Positions 40,924 through 51,662 of a stretch of DNA of 64,000 nucleotides are shown here, one piece after another. Within the stretch, counting starts at the first letter, position 1; each line of letters starts with the position of its first letter. The DNA lies in the NCBI GenBank assembly GCA_963565915.1, contig OY751491.1, positions 4,464,001 through 4,528,000 on the forward strand, written 5' to 3'. This DNA is from Entoloma clypeatum. Its lineage: Eukaryota; Basidiomycota; Agaricomycetes; Agaricales; Entolomataceae. Both the position numbers and the translations under genes were made by a program. Below the pieces are notes generated by a model, which worked only from the letters and a program-made list of their open reading frames with translations, was not told the DNA's origin and did not search any database.

Positions 40924-43900
40924 CACCCCCACAAGTGAGATCCCATAAGGGTTCAATACTTGTATAAGAAGATATTCAAATCTTAACTTATGGATGGTAG
41001 TCGAGACTTCATTTGCTCAGACTAAATAGGTGTCTTGCTGTGTTGTACAAGCATACACTGTCATTTAAGGTCTGTGTCAGAGACCATAATATCCAATCAA
41101 TTCTTAGATGGATATGTTCTCATCAGATATAGAGTCTGAGATCAAAGGGATCATCAAAAGGATCAAAAGGATCACTTATGAGAGATATGGGATGGCGCGA
41201 TAAACATGCGGCCATGATGGCACTAAAAGCAGCCAGTGTAGTGCTTGAAGCAGCTACTGTTTGAGAACATTGTTGGTGTCAATAACAATTGCGAGCAATG
41301 CTCAGCAAGATCTGTTGACTACCAAACTCAGAGGTGACGGTGTCAAGCGCTCTTGAGTTGTTCTCAAAGGGGTTTCTCAAGTAATTATTGTTTTAATTAC
41401 TTTGTACCACTAACTACTTTACTTCTTCTCCAACGTCTTATCGTCGGTGGTTGTGGCAGTGTTATTGCCAGAGGGCGATGAAGAAGCAGTGGCGGCGCCA
41501 GCTGCAGTAGTGGTGGTGGTGGTGTTGGTCGAGGCAACATGCGCCAGGTGGTCGGCATGTGCGAAGCGAGTGTAAAAGGCGGTGGAGAAGTAGGCGAAGA
41601 ATGCCATGGTAGCCTGCTCTAAAACTCAATTTGAGGAGCGTATTTAAGGCTTTGCCTATCTCGCACAGACCATGCTGAGTCAGACGTTTAGTCTGATTGC
41701 ATCAGCAAAACCACGTAATAGTTTATTGTCATCTCGGACTGGATCAGTGGTTGATGTTTTGATATTACAATGTATAGATCAGCTTGCGGGCCATTAATAA
41801 GTCAGGTAGACGTAACTCATTTAAGAGCTCGTTAGACTTAATCTATATCATTCAAATAGTCATTTAAACCAATTGATAGGATCATGCATAGCATGATATA
41901 AGCTTGGAATAGCTTATTTATACTCTGGAAGTTGCGTCAAAGACCGCTAACATCCATAGATGAGGCATGCCATCAATCTTGAGTATGTAATATTATCACG
42001 GCAGCACAAAGGCACATTTATAGATAATATCTTCCGAGTTGAGTGTCAGAGCATGGATGAACAGTATAGATTCAAATCCACTGTGGGGTCTAGTTTAGCA
42101 TCATAGAGGACGTTTAGATCGCTCAAAGATATCCCATAATATCTGAGCATTGCAAAGTATTATTGCGGCTCAAGCATCTTATGGATTATTCCGATTTTAG
42201 GGTTTGATAGAGATCAGTAGATCTCCCCCTGAAATGGTATTTCCATAAACAGATTTTATAGGCAATTAGATAATCAAGCCAACTGTTTGTGTGAGTATTA
42301 TTGCAATTATAGTCAAATGTTTGACTTGCAATTGTAGTTCTTTTTGTATGTGTGGTGATACATGTGTTTTGAACATCTGATTCTATGTTCAGAGGTCATT
42401 AGAATACCATTCTAAGACGTTAACACAGATTGACTATGATTTGTTGCATGATACAACAATAACACGTTGGGATGGGGAATATTTGGTTTTTGTGACAAAA
42501 AAAGATGGCAGTCCCAAAAAAGATGCACAATGCAGTGTTTAGATCCAAGTCGTCAACGCAGCCGATTAGGCACGGATCAGGTGACCTAGCACACTGGCTT
42601 AATGATGAGCGGCTGTGATGATCGTGAGCTTAGCTCAGCAGGTTCATCATCCTCAGGGGCGGTGTTGCCGGTGGCCCTGGGAGTTCTTTAGTACCTGGTG
42701 ACGGTGACCATGGATGTGTCCAAATATTCAAAGTGTAGAAACACTTTGATGCGTTCATGCAATCAATAGTAATCTTGTATACCAAGAACTATTTAATATG
42801 CAATTTAATGCATATTAGAAAGCAATCAATTAAGATGCTTCTTCAAGTAATCAAAAGTGATTGCTTGGAATAGTAATCCGACAATAGTCACTAGGACTTA
42901 ATGGATGGATTCATATGACAGTCTTGGTTATCCAAATATCATCGTTTTGGACGACATGTCATTTTATCTTTTGAGTAAGATAGATCCTTGTTCAAGATGT
43001 CGCAGATTTAATGGGTAAATCGCTGTGCATCCTATAGAGTGTTGTACGCAAAACAATTGCATGAGATAAGATCAATCAATGCAAAGTTCGCAAGAATGCA
43101 AGTTCAATTAAGAATTGCTCTTTTTCTCTATATTCTCCCCCTTTTTCAGTCAAGTGTGGAATCGTTTTGTGCTGAAACGACATAAATCATTTGCTTCGTA
43201 AATGGCATATGAACTGAAACAGTGCAGAACTTGGCTGGGAAACCAATCATTCTTGCGAAAAAGAGTGTGAATTGCTGATCTGAGATAGCTAGTCTCAGGC
43301 GATCATTCCAGTTCCATTTGTAAGCAATGTTTATTGCATGATTCCATGACTAATCCATTTTGCAAATAGAGTGTCACAAGGACTCTATTTAATTTTGTAA
43401 TCAAAATTATTCCCATGCAAAAATGGAGAGCGTTAAGATGAGGAGCGTACATGGTTGCTCAACTCAATCTTGTGCTCCTTTGTGCAACAGTTGTTGCGGA
43501 AAAAGTGAAGGAACAAGGTTGGTTGGTTAGACCAATCTTGAATCGACGATTGAAGGGTGTTTTTAAAACTCTTCTATCTCGTGAATAATGAAGTAGATTA
43601 CAACATTATCAAAAATGCTTAGAAGCATTTATTTATCTAATCAATCATGCATTTATAGACAGAGGCGTGATTTTAGCATGTCTCTTTAGCAATGATTGTA
43701 AAGTGGAATTTTTAATCCAAAGTAAAGGAATAAAGACGCAGCAAAAGACAAATTAATGACTTGTGCGTTCTTTTAAACAAGCTCAAATGCACAATTCTAA
43801 AAGGGGTCAGGGATTTGACACCCAATTAGATGATTTAAAATTGTGTGCTTTTTATATGCTTTTCCCTTTAATAGTAGGCAGCTAGAAAGCACACTAACTA

Positions 43901-44266
43901 TTTGGATTATTCCAGGATTGGACATAAGTTATTTGAACATTAAAAATGCAAAATGCATTTTTCAAGCTCTCTTAGTATTTCTTTCATGGACATGTCGCAA
44001 ATGGCATTTATTGCAACAGTGAAAGAAAATACAAATCATTTTACATAATGATATGCTGGTCTAAGGTCCAAGCGGTGGAAACACCGTGTCGATGGCGTTC
44101 CCAGGGGCGGCGATGCCAGCGGCCCTGGGGGCGTTAAACACTATTCCGTTATAACTGCTGCGATAGGGCTCAACGAAATGTGAATGGGCTCGAGTTCTCT
44201 CCCATAGATTCTGAGACGGATTATGAAATCTGTCACATGTTTTCGGCTGAGAATCGTAGGTTATTC
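40924..44266 (-). other. Decayed internal region, no open frame
   Basis: More than 3 kb contains almost no open frame over 60 codons and is AT-rich. One exception is 41607-41419 (minus), 62 codons starting MAFFAYFSTAFYTRFAHADH after a favourable CCATGG; it is Thr/Ala/Ser-rich afterwards and unassigned. A GC-rich phrase CAGGGGCGG...GGCCCTGGGNG occurs twice, near 42653-42690 and 44100-44135. I infer the heavily mutated inside of the Copia-like element whose gag remnant lies at 44267-44808. Confidence 0.4.
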
Positions 44267-44808
44267 CTACGCATTTAGGTAATCCCCCAGTGAAAAGTCA
44301 GAAGCATGGTTTGGATGATGACGATTGTATTTTTCAACAATCAATTCTCGAACCTTGAAGTAGGTGAGATCATCATTATAGAGAAGAATCTCTGTGGCAT
44401 AGTCATCCCAATCAGGAGATGGGAGCGAAGATAGTAACATTAGGGCGCGCGTCGACTGAGAAATAGAATGATGCATGCTTAGGTGATCATAGATCTTATC
44501 AAGATAATCAATCTCGATCGCAGGGTGTCGCTTCATTGAAAGTTTGAAGGACAATGCGGCACGGACATCTGACAGGACTGTTGTGTAGACAGCTCATCCA
44601 AATCTATTCTTTAACTCAAACCAGGTCTTGTAAGATGTGTTTCTGGTGAGTTTAATCGACGGATCAACATGGAGTCGAATATTGGCAAGAGCCAATTGAT
44701 CCCTAATGTTCCATCCTCTGACTAAAGTTGTGGCTTTCCGCTTAGGTGCGGCGGACCCTGAGGGTCCCTTTTCAATGCCAGCAACAATCTGCCATAAACC
44801 TTGAGATC
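44267..44808 (-). pseudogene. Copia-type Gag remnant (UBN2 family)
   Basis: The frame reads SQGLWQIVAGIEKG, then ALANIRLHVDPSIKL and KTWFELKNRFG. After a TGA (44594-44596) it continues VLSDVRAALSFKLSMKRHP, ISQSTRALMLLSSLP and LIVEKYNRHHPNHASDF. This is the arrangement of Copia Gag polypeptides. The N-terminus is cut precisely where the chromovirus 5' LTR begins at 44809, so the chromovirus appears to sit in this older element. Downstream pol is not recognisable. Confidence 0.75.
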
Positions 44809-45197
44809 TGTTATGGACTTACTGGTTTGTATGTTACGCACTTTTCCCTTGCATTGTACCTTCGCTATTTCTTTGACTCATCGGACCGCTTATTCATTTA
44901 CCTTTACTCTACCATTCTCCTTTAGTATACTTCACTCCCGCGCTGACTCGCACTCTGCAGTAGAGATTACTCAGTCCGCAGTCATCTGACTCACTTCGCA
45001 CTGCCTTTCCGCAGTTACTGACTCATCCGCACTGCCTTCCGCAGCTACTGACTCACTCGCTACCGCTCATAGCCAGTACTATATAAACCCCATGTACCAT
45101 AGCTACATTCCTTAGATTTAGCAATCACTTTGCTCTTCGCCTTTCCACTTTCCTGCATACTCTGCCCAAACCTTGGAACGGTTTGTTAAGCATAACA
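44809..45197 (+). repeat. 5' LTR of the chromovirus
   Basis: TGTTATGGACTT...AAGCATAACA. It includes a TATA box (TATATAAA, 45080-45087). About 34 bases downstream lies AGATTTAGCAA (45114-45124), the probable start of the transcript. It has a 20-odd-base insertion relative to the 3' LTR. Confidence 0.92.
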
Positions 45198-45199
45198 AG

Positions 45200-45210
45200 T
45201 TGCTAAATCT
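45200..45210 (+). promoter_or_regulatory. Self-priming primer binding site
   Basis: TTGCTAAATCT, two bases after the 5' LTR, is the perfect 11-base complement of AGATTTAGCAA at 45114-45124, near the expected transcript start. The sushi/Tf1 lineage primes reverse transcription from the folded-back 5' end of its own RNA using 11 bases in this way. No match to a tRNA 3' end is seen. Confidence 0.75.
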
Positions 45211-46854
45211 CGTTAGGTTCGCCCAGAGCGAAGAGAGCAACTACCAGACAAGTCAAGACGTCGCGCTTCTTTGAAGACTTCACCAGTAACCCATTCAGCA
45301 CGCCAGAAGCCCGACATGAGGAGCTAAGTCCTCGAGACAGTATCGATTTTACACTCATCCAGCAGTACATCGAATCGGAGATCCGTCGCATCCTACAGCA
45401 GGTGCTTGACGAAGAACTAGACAACAACAAGCATCGCCCCCACTGCGAGATAGCAGAGAGCATCCATCTTGCTCGGCAACACCAGATCGCGCGTTACAAC
45501 GCTCGACAGAACGAACTCGAAAGTTTTCACATTCAAGAAGGACCTCAGACAGGTCGGATCACAGAGATCAGAGAGTTTATCGGTGTCCAGACAACCGTTA
45601 TCAGAAGATTGATCAGGACGCTCACATCGAGAAGTCCCAGAGCCACATCATCACATCTTACTCGAAGCAGCAGATCTATGCCCACTTCACCACCGAAGAA
45701 CAACAGACCGAGTACAACCGCTGGGCACGAAACGAGAGACTTGACCCCTTCTCGCGACCAACAGACGCGCAGGAACAGAGATTCCTTAGAGATTTACAGA
45801 GGAAATACTCTGAACATTTTGCCACCGATTCCGCCGATGAGTCCCCTGACGAATTTACTTTTGACTCCGCGCAGGAAGATATCGAACAGACGCCTAGAAC
45901 AGGGACTCATTTTCAATCCTTACCTGTATCCCGAACCCCATCTTCATCCCAACAACCCGACTCCTCTTCTCCTCCGCAGACTCTAAACATGGCAGAAGCT
46001 CCGGCTGTACAAACAATGGATACATCCAAGATCATCAAGGATCCTGGGATGTTCAAGGACAGATACACCTTTGACGAGTGGTGGAAAGCCACCAAACTAT
46101 ACATTAGGTTCCAAAAGAGCCTCACAGACGATCAGAAGATTCTTGCGGTGCTATCCCGCATGATGGAAGGGTCCGGCAGACACTGGGCCAGTAACAAGTT
46201 AGACGCTCTTACCGCTGACAACGAGAACATCACCTGGCTAGGTTTTTCCGATGATATCACCACACGATTCTCCATCGCCAACAAGTCGGTCGCTGCCAAA
46301 GCGAGACTCGAAGTCCTGAAACAAGAGAAACACACTGTTGATGAATTCTTGGATGAATTTGAAGAACTCTTGGGACTGTCAAACCTTGGCGAAGAAACTG
46401 GGAAATACATCCTAGAGAAAAACGTCAACCGCAGAATCTCTGAACAAGTGGCTGCGATGGCAAGACATACACCGATTACGCAAAGGAGATCCGAAACAAG
46501 GGACAACAGATGGAAGGACACGCACTGGTCATCCGAGGTGGCGGCGACATGTGCACCGGATCGGGTACCACTTATGGTGGTCAGGGCAAGGCCATGGAGA
46601 TCGACAAAGCAGGGGTAGCCCGTTGCTACAACTGTCAACGCTTCGGTCATCTGGCTAAAGACTGTAGCGCTCCAAAGAAGAAAGATGGTCGCAAGTGTTT
46701 TAACTGTGACCAAGAAGGCCATATCGCGCGCAACTGCCGCAAGCCGAAGAAGAACTCCGGAAGGGTTAGGAAGCTGTCTGAGGAAGATGCCGAGAATGAT
46801 GAAACCACAATCTTAGAAACCGAAGAGAAGGATTTTCCCGAAGGGTCCGATTAA
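45211..46854 (+). pseudogene. Chromovirus Gag, two frameshifts
   Basis: The first frame (45211 to about 45590) encodes FTSNPFSTPEARHEELSPRD and IESEIRRILQQVLDEEL, without an in-frame ATG. The next frame (about 45590-46470) runs through EEQQTEYNRWARNERLDPF into MAEAPAVQTMDTSKII and the Gag core (DEWWKATKLYIRFQKSL, RHWASNKLDAL, VDEFLDEFEELLGLSNL). A further shift near 46470 leads to two CCHC zinc knuckles (CYNCQRFGHLAKDC and CFNCDQEGHIARNC), ending EGSD and a stop. The protein should package the element RNA. The long N-terminal extension before the usual core is notable. Confidence 0.75.
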
Positions 46855-46889
46855 ACGACGCTAAGTCGCGACCCTTATCTATTAAACGG

Positions 46890-49000
46890 ACTTGCTTGCC
46901 TTGTATGACTGCAGACAATAGAACCTATGTCATCCCTGCCAAGCGAGCCGCTGCGTTGACTAAGATTGTGAAGGGAGATAAACCTCCAAAAAGACGAGAA
47001 ATCAGGCTGTTAGCGCAGCTCAAAACACAATGAGGACCAAAGGTTATCCGACCTGAGGTTGACAGCGGATGTGAACGCACATGCATTCATCCCAGAATAG
47101 TACGCGAACAGAACCTCCCTATGCGAGGAATACCACGCATAGCAATTCTAAATGCGGATGGATCACCAAATCGACAACAGAAAGCGAGCCAACTTGCCGA
47201 AGTCAAACTGGATTTGGGAGCACATCAGGAAACCATGGAAGCAATGGTACTGGACATTGGGAGGACGGACATGCTCTTGGGACATGACTGGTTGGTACAC
47301 CACAACCCCACAATCAATTGGACAACCGGCACGGTAACATTTAACCGGTGCCCAACAACATGTCGAACCAAACACTCGGATTTCAGGGTTAACCTTAATG
47401 GTCGCAAACACCGAGTTCGCATGGTTGAGGTGCACGACAAAGATGCACCCAAAAAGTCGGATCAGAAATGGAAGCCTGGAGACCCTATCTTGGAAGCTGT
47501 CACTCCCACACCACCTCCCACAACCAAACGACCCTCATATGTTGAACGATTTGCTCATCTTTTCGAAAAAGAAAACTTCGATAAGATCCCAAAGGAGAGG
47601 GAATGGGACCATGGTATCAAACTTACATCGGACACACCAAAGGAACTAGGGGGAAATACATATCCTATGACGCAAAAGGAACAAGAGGAATTGGACGCAT
47701 TCATTGACGAGGGTCTAGCAACAGGAAAGATCTGTCCGTCCAAATCCCCTTATGCCTCCCCTTGCTTCTTCATCAACAAGAAGGATGGCTCCAAACGATT
47801 GGTACAAGATTACCGCATGGTCAATAAATTCACGGTCAAAGACAAGTTCCCACTCCCACGAATATCTGATCTCTTGGACGTACTGAAAGATGCGGTCTAC
47901 TTCAATAAAATGGACATCATGTGGGGCTATAACAACGTCCGGATTAAGGAGGGCGATGAATGGAAAGCTGCCTTCCTCACCAGTTGAGGGTTGTTCGAAC
48001 CATTGGTCATGTTTTTCGGTCTTTGCAACTCCCCAGGAACGTTCTCGCGAATGATGGCTAGTCTATTCCGGGACCAGATCCGCCGACGTATCTGTGTGAT
48101 CTACATGGATGACATCGTGGTTATCGGTAAAACCAAGGAAGAACTCGCGCGAAACACTGAAGAAATCCTACAGATCCTATCGGACAATGATTTGTTCCTA
48201 AAGGAGAAGAAGTGTTTATGGGAAGTAACAAAATGTCCTATATTGGAATATGTGGTTGGTGAGGGACGTGTTGAGATGGAAACTGAGAAGGTGGATACAA
48301 TTCGAAACTGGCGAGCACCCACATCAAAAAAGGAAGTTCAGAAGTTCCTTGGATTTGCTAACTTCTATCGACGATTTATTGAAGGGTACTCAAACATCGC
48401 GGAACCTCTCACCGCGCTCACAGGCGGTACGGCATTTACTTGGGGACCAACGGAGCAGCAAGCTTTTGAAGGTCTCATACGGGCAATTACATCAGCACCA
48501 GTCTTGGCATTACCAAAACCAGAGGGACAGTTCAGGGTTGAAACTGATGCATTGGGCTATGCAATTGGAGCAGTACTCTCTCAGAAGCAAAACGACAAAT
48601 GGCACCCCATTGCGTTCTTGTCGCGGACCATGTCTGCGGCCGAACAGAATTATGAGATATACGACAAGGAACTTCTGGCAGTCGTGGAAGCATTGAAAGA
48701 TTGGAGACACTATCTGCTTGAAGCCAGGGAACGTTTCGAGATCTTGACCGATCACAAGAACTTGGAATATTTCCGTCGTCCTCAGGACCTAAATCAACGA
48801 CAGCGACACTGGAAAATGAAGTTACAAGACTATGACTTCGAATTACGGCATGTGCCTGGCAAGACCAATGCAAAAGCGGACATCCTGTCACGCTTACCCT
48901 GGTATGAAGCGGAACTCGAACCAGAGGACAGTGACCAAATGCTCAAGGAGGGACTATTCTTGAAACGGTTGGAATCAGAAGATGTTAAAAGATGTGACCA
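46890..49000 (+). pseudogene. Chromovirus protease, reverse transcriptase and RNase H
   Basis: After a TGA at 47031-47033 the frame continues KVIRPEVDSGCERTC, a retropepsin-like active site (DSG), and LGHDWLVHHNPTINW. RT begins near YPMTQKEQEELDAFI, with VQDYRMVNKFTVKDKFPLP and NKMDIMWGYNNVRI (first catalytic Asp). A TGA at 47985-47987 is followed by LVMFFGLCNSPGTF and the ICVIYMDDIVV box. RNase H follows: FRVETDALGYAIGAVLSQ, YEIYDKELLAVVEAL, FEILTDHKNLEYF and NAKADILSRLP. The frame ends inside the tRNA-derived insertion at 48986. Confidence 0.9.
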
Positions 49001-49227
49001 GACTGGGGTTTGAACCCAGGACCTCCTGGATATATACCAAGTGCTCTAACCAACTGAGCCACCAGGTCTTGTGGGATTCAACTTGGATAGTACTCCATCT
49101 CACTCAACAATAGTACAACCACTGCAGTATCAACCTGACAAATGCTCAACCTGAGCTAACCAACTCAGGCAACTTGCAAATACGGCATGCACCCCAATAT
49201 GAGTTCTGTGGCATATTACACATCCAA
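48986..49227 (-). mobile_element. tRNA-derived (SINE-like) insertion, 242 bp
   Basis: The segment is flanked by a perfect 10-bp direct repeat CAGAAGATGT (48976-48985 and 49228-49237). Removing one copy plus the insert restores the pol frame (ESEDV to VQMEM). On the minus strand it contains a complete tRNA-like cloverleaf at 49068-48995 and a second, partial tRNA-like phrase (TGAGTTGGTTAGCTCAGG) upstream. A short T run follows the cloverleaf. Tens-of-bases flanking repeats fit LINE-assisted retroposition. Confidence 0.75.
48995..49068 (-). ncRNA. tRNA-like cloverleaf, Ile(TAT)-like
   Basis: The 74 bases fold with a 7-bp acceptor (one U-U mismatch, one G-U), a 4-bp D stem GCTC/GAGC, a 5-bp anticodon stem CTTGG/CCAGG and a 5-bp T stem CTGGG/CCCAG. 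Box A (TGGCTCAGTTGG) and box B (GGTTCAAACCC) are good. The loop TATATAT would give anticodon TAT, but position 33 is A instead of the invariant U. I therefore read it as a SINE head or pseudogene rather than a working tRNA. Confidence 0.5.
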
Positions 49228-49237
49228 CAGAAGATGT

Positions 49238-50756
49238 GGTACAAATGGAGATGTTCACGGAGGAACAATTCTTTGAAGGGGGTGAAACATCTGATTCCAT
49301 CAAAATTGGAAACGTCACAACTATTGAAAATCCGTGGATCGCACGCATCAAGGGTTCAAACCGCATGGAGACAGAAGTAGCCCAGGGTCTAAAAAAGAAT
49401 CCTCATTGGTATCAGCAGGAGAATGGGATCACCTATGCAGGAGAATGAGTCTATGTCCCACCGGACCCACAATTACGACAAGAATTGATGTTCGAATCAC
49501 ACGATGCACCAGTGGCCGGACATCCAGGACAGTACCGGACACATGAACTCCTCACTCGCACCTACTGGTGGCCTACCATACTGCATGATGTGAAGAAGTA
49601 CGTGAATGGTTGCGACACTTGTCAACGCAACAAGATTAACCGACAAAAGCGACATGCTCCGCTACATCCCCATGCAGCACCAAGTCACCCATGGGAAGAC
49701 ATAGGGATCGATGTTGTGGGACCGATACCAGAATCTGATGGAAAAAACGCAATTCTGGTCATCATGGATAGACATTCGAAGATGCTTCACCTCATTCCGA
49801 CAACCGTGGAACTATCAGCTGAAGGATTAGCCAAGATCTATCGGGATCAGATATGGAAGCTTCATGGGATCCCCAAGAAGATCATCAGCGATAGGGGACT
49901 GCAGTTCGCTGCGAAGTTCATGGAGATACTCTGCCGCATGTTAGGGATCAAGAGGAACCTGTCCACCGCATACCACCCACAGACTGATGGACAGGCCGAG
50001 CGATCGCATCAGGAAACAGAAACATTCTTACGAAACTTTGTCAACCACCTACAGGATGATTGGGCAGAATGGATCGCAGTCGCAGAGTTCCAGTACAATG
50101 ACAAAGAACATCAGGCAACGAAGCACACCCCATTCTACCTCAACTACGGTTTACATCCGTGGAAGGGAGAACTCGTGTTAGAAGATACCAACCCGGCTGC
50201 CAACGACTTCTTGAAAAAACTCAAACAGGCATGAGAAGAAGCCAATGCTGCGCTGAAACAAGCACAGGATCAGATGAAGAAGACAGTTGACACACGGCAA
50301 AGTCCGTCTCGGGACTACCGCATCGGAGACAAGGTGTGGCTGGAAGGGACTAACATCAGGACCGATCAACCCTCAAAGAAACTTGATGCACTCCGACATG
50401 GACCATTCAAAGTCCTAGAGAAGAAAGGAGCTAGCACGTACCTTCTTGATCTTCCGAAGACTTGGAAGATGATTCACCCTGTGTTCAACAAGACCCTGTT
50501 GTCACCATATGAAACTCCGAAGTACACCATCCAGAAAAAGAAACCAGCCCCTGATCCGATCATCGTCGAAGGATGAGAAGAGTACCATGTGTCTACGATC
50601 CTGGACTCTCGAAAGTTCCGCGGAAAGATCCAGTACCTCGTTCAGTGGGAAGGATATGGCCCAGAAGAGAACACATGGGAACCTCGAGCTAATGTTCAGA
50701 ACGCTCAAGATTTGATCCGTGATTTCCATCGGCAGAACCCGTCTCAACCACAATAA
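49238..50756 (+). pseudogene. Chromovirus integrase with C-terminal chromodomain
   Basis: After the insertion the frame resumes VQMEMFTEEQFF. A TGA at 49446-49448 is followed by the zinc-binding part (HDAPVAGHPGQYRTHELL and CDTCQRNK). The catalytic core follows: IGIDVVGPIPESDGKNA, IPKKIISDRGLQFAAKF and YHPQTDGQAERSHQE. A TGA at 50232-50234 precedes the DTRQSPSRDYRIGDKVWL region. A TGA at 50574-50576 precedes the chromodomain [20 protein letters not shown] and [14 protein letters not shown]. The frame ends at a TAA at 50754-50756. The chromodomain should direct integration to particular chromatin. Confidence 0.9.
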
Positions 50757-50889
50757 AAGACGAGTTCTCAAAACCCATGACAGTATCGACCTCATCAGTC
50801 AACCACACACCGAGTTCCCTGCTCTAGTCTTCTCCCTGCCCAATATAGCCACCCCATTCTTCCTTTATCTCTCAACCATCCTCACCGCC

Positions 50890-51261
50890 ATGTCAAACAC
50901 CATCGTCACCTCCACCTCCACCACCGACATCAACCCCGCCATCGCCGCCCTCATGAATGAGGCACTCTCCATGAGAGACCAAATCCACGCTCTCGAAACT
51001 TCCCTTGCCGACCTCCTCCATCGCCAGATGCATATCCGGCTCCACTCGCTGTCCAACCTACCCGTCGCCCCGAGTCCCGAGGAAAAACAAATTCTCGGAA
51101 ACTACACCAGCACCCTCATGATTGAGAATCGACGTATTCGGCTGGCTATCAAAGGCCTCGAACTCGCTGTAGCCATCAACGAGGAGTTGATATATGATTG
51201 GAGCCTCAAGGAAAGTCCGAACTGGTCCGATCCCGGCAACAATGAGGGATGGGGACAATGA
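50890..51261 (+). CDS. Extra small ORF between pol and the 3' LTR
   Basis: The ATG at 50890 has a favourable context (CCGCCATGT). It opens 123 residues: MSNTIVTSTSTTDINPAIAA, NEALSMRDQIHALETSLADL, then PSPEEKQILGNYTSTLM, and an end rich in Trp, Asp and Asn. Helical, heptad-like spacing in the middle suggests a coiled coil. There is no signal peptide, membrane segment or known domain. The open frame also extends upstream to 50719. It is uninterrupted although the rest of the element has many stops. The position is that of env or accessory genes. I do not recognise its function. Confidence 0.6.
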   Translation: MSNTIVTSTSTTDINPAIAALMNEALSMRDQIHALETSLADLLHRQMHIRLHSLSNLPVAPSPEEKQILGNYTSTLMIENRRIRLAIKGLELAVAINEELIYDWSLKESPNWSDPGNNEGWGQ

Positions 51262-51279
51262 CTCTGTGAGGACACAGAG

Positions 51280-51295
51280 CTTGAGGAGGGGAACA
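51280..51295 (+). promoter_or_regulatory. Polypurine tract of the chromovirus
   Basis: The purine-rich GCTTGAGGAGGGGAACA region immediately precedes the 3' LTR. Confidence 0.65.
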
Positions 51296-51662
51296 TGTTA
51301 TGGACTTACCGGTTTGTATGTTACGCACTTTTCCCTTGCATTGTACCTTCATCATTTCTTTGACTCATCGGACCGCTTATTCATTTACCTTTACTCTACC
51401 ATTCTCCTTTAGTATACTTCGCTCCCGCGCTGACTCGCACTCCGCAGTCGTCTGACTCACTTTGCACTGCCTTCCGCAGTTACTGACTCATCCGCACTGC
51501 CTTCCGCAGCTACTGACTCACTCGCTACCGCTCATAGCCAGTACTATATAAACCCCATGTACCATAGCTACATTCCTTAGATTTAGCAATCACTTTGCTC
51601 TTCGCCTTTCCACTTTCCTGCATACTCTGCCCGAACCTTGGAACGGTTTGTTAAGCATAACA
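51296..51662 (+). repeat. 3' LTR of the chromovirus
   Basis: TGTTATGGACTTACCGG...AAGCATAACA, with the same TATA box and AGATTTAGCAA as the 5' LTR. It is 22 bases shorter, from loss of one CTCAGTCCGCAG-type segment. Confidence 0.92.

Larger units (their letters stand above)
44809..51662 (+). mobile_element. Ty3-type chromovirus, complete but mutated, self-primed
   Basis: LTRs of 389 bp (44809-45197) and 367 bp (51296-51662) enclose Gag with two zinc knuckles, protease, RT, RNase H, integrase with a C-terminal chromodomain, and an extra small ORF. RT before integrase defines Ty3/Gypsy; the chromodomain defines a chromovirus. Five in-frame TGA stops, two Gag frameshifts and a 242-bp insertion inactivate it. 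The 5-bp flanks (AGATC and CTCGT) do not match. A solo LTR of the same family is at 16537-16937. Confidence 0.92.

Noticed and set aside
48995..49068. Functional tRNA-Ile gene
   Set aside because: Position 33 is not U, the acceptor has a mismatch, and the sequence sits inside a recent 242-bp insertion with a flanking direct repeat.
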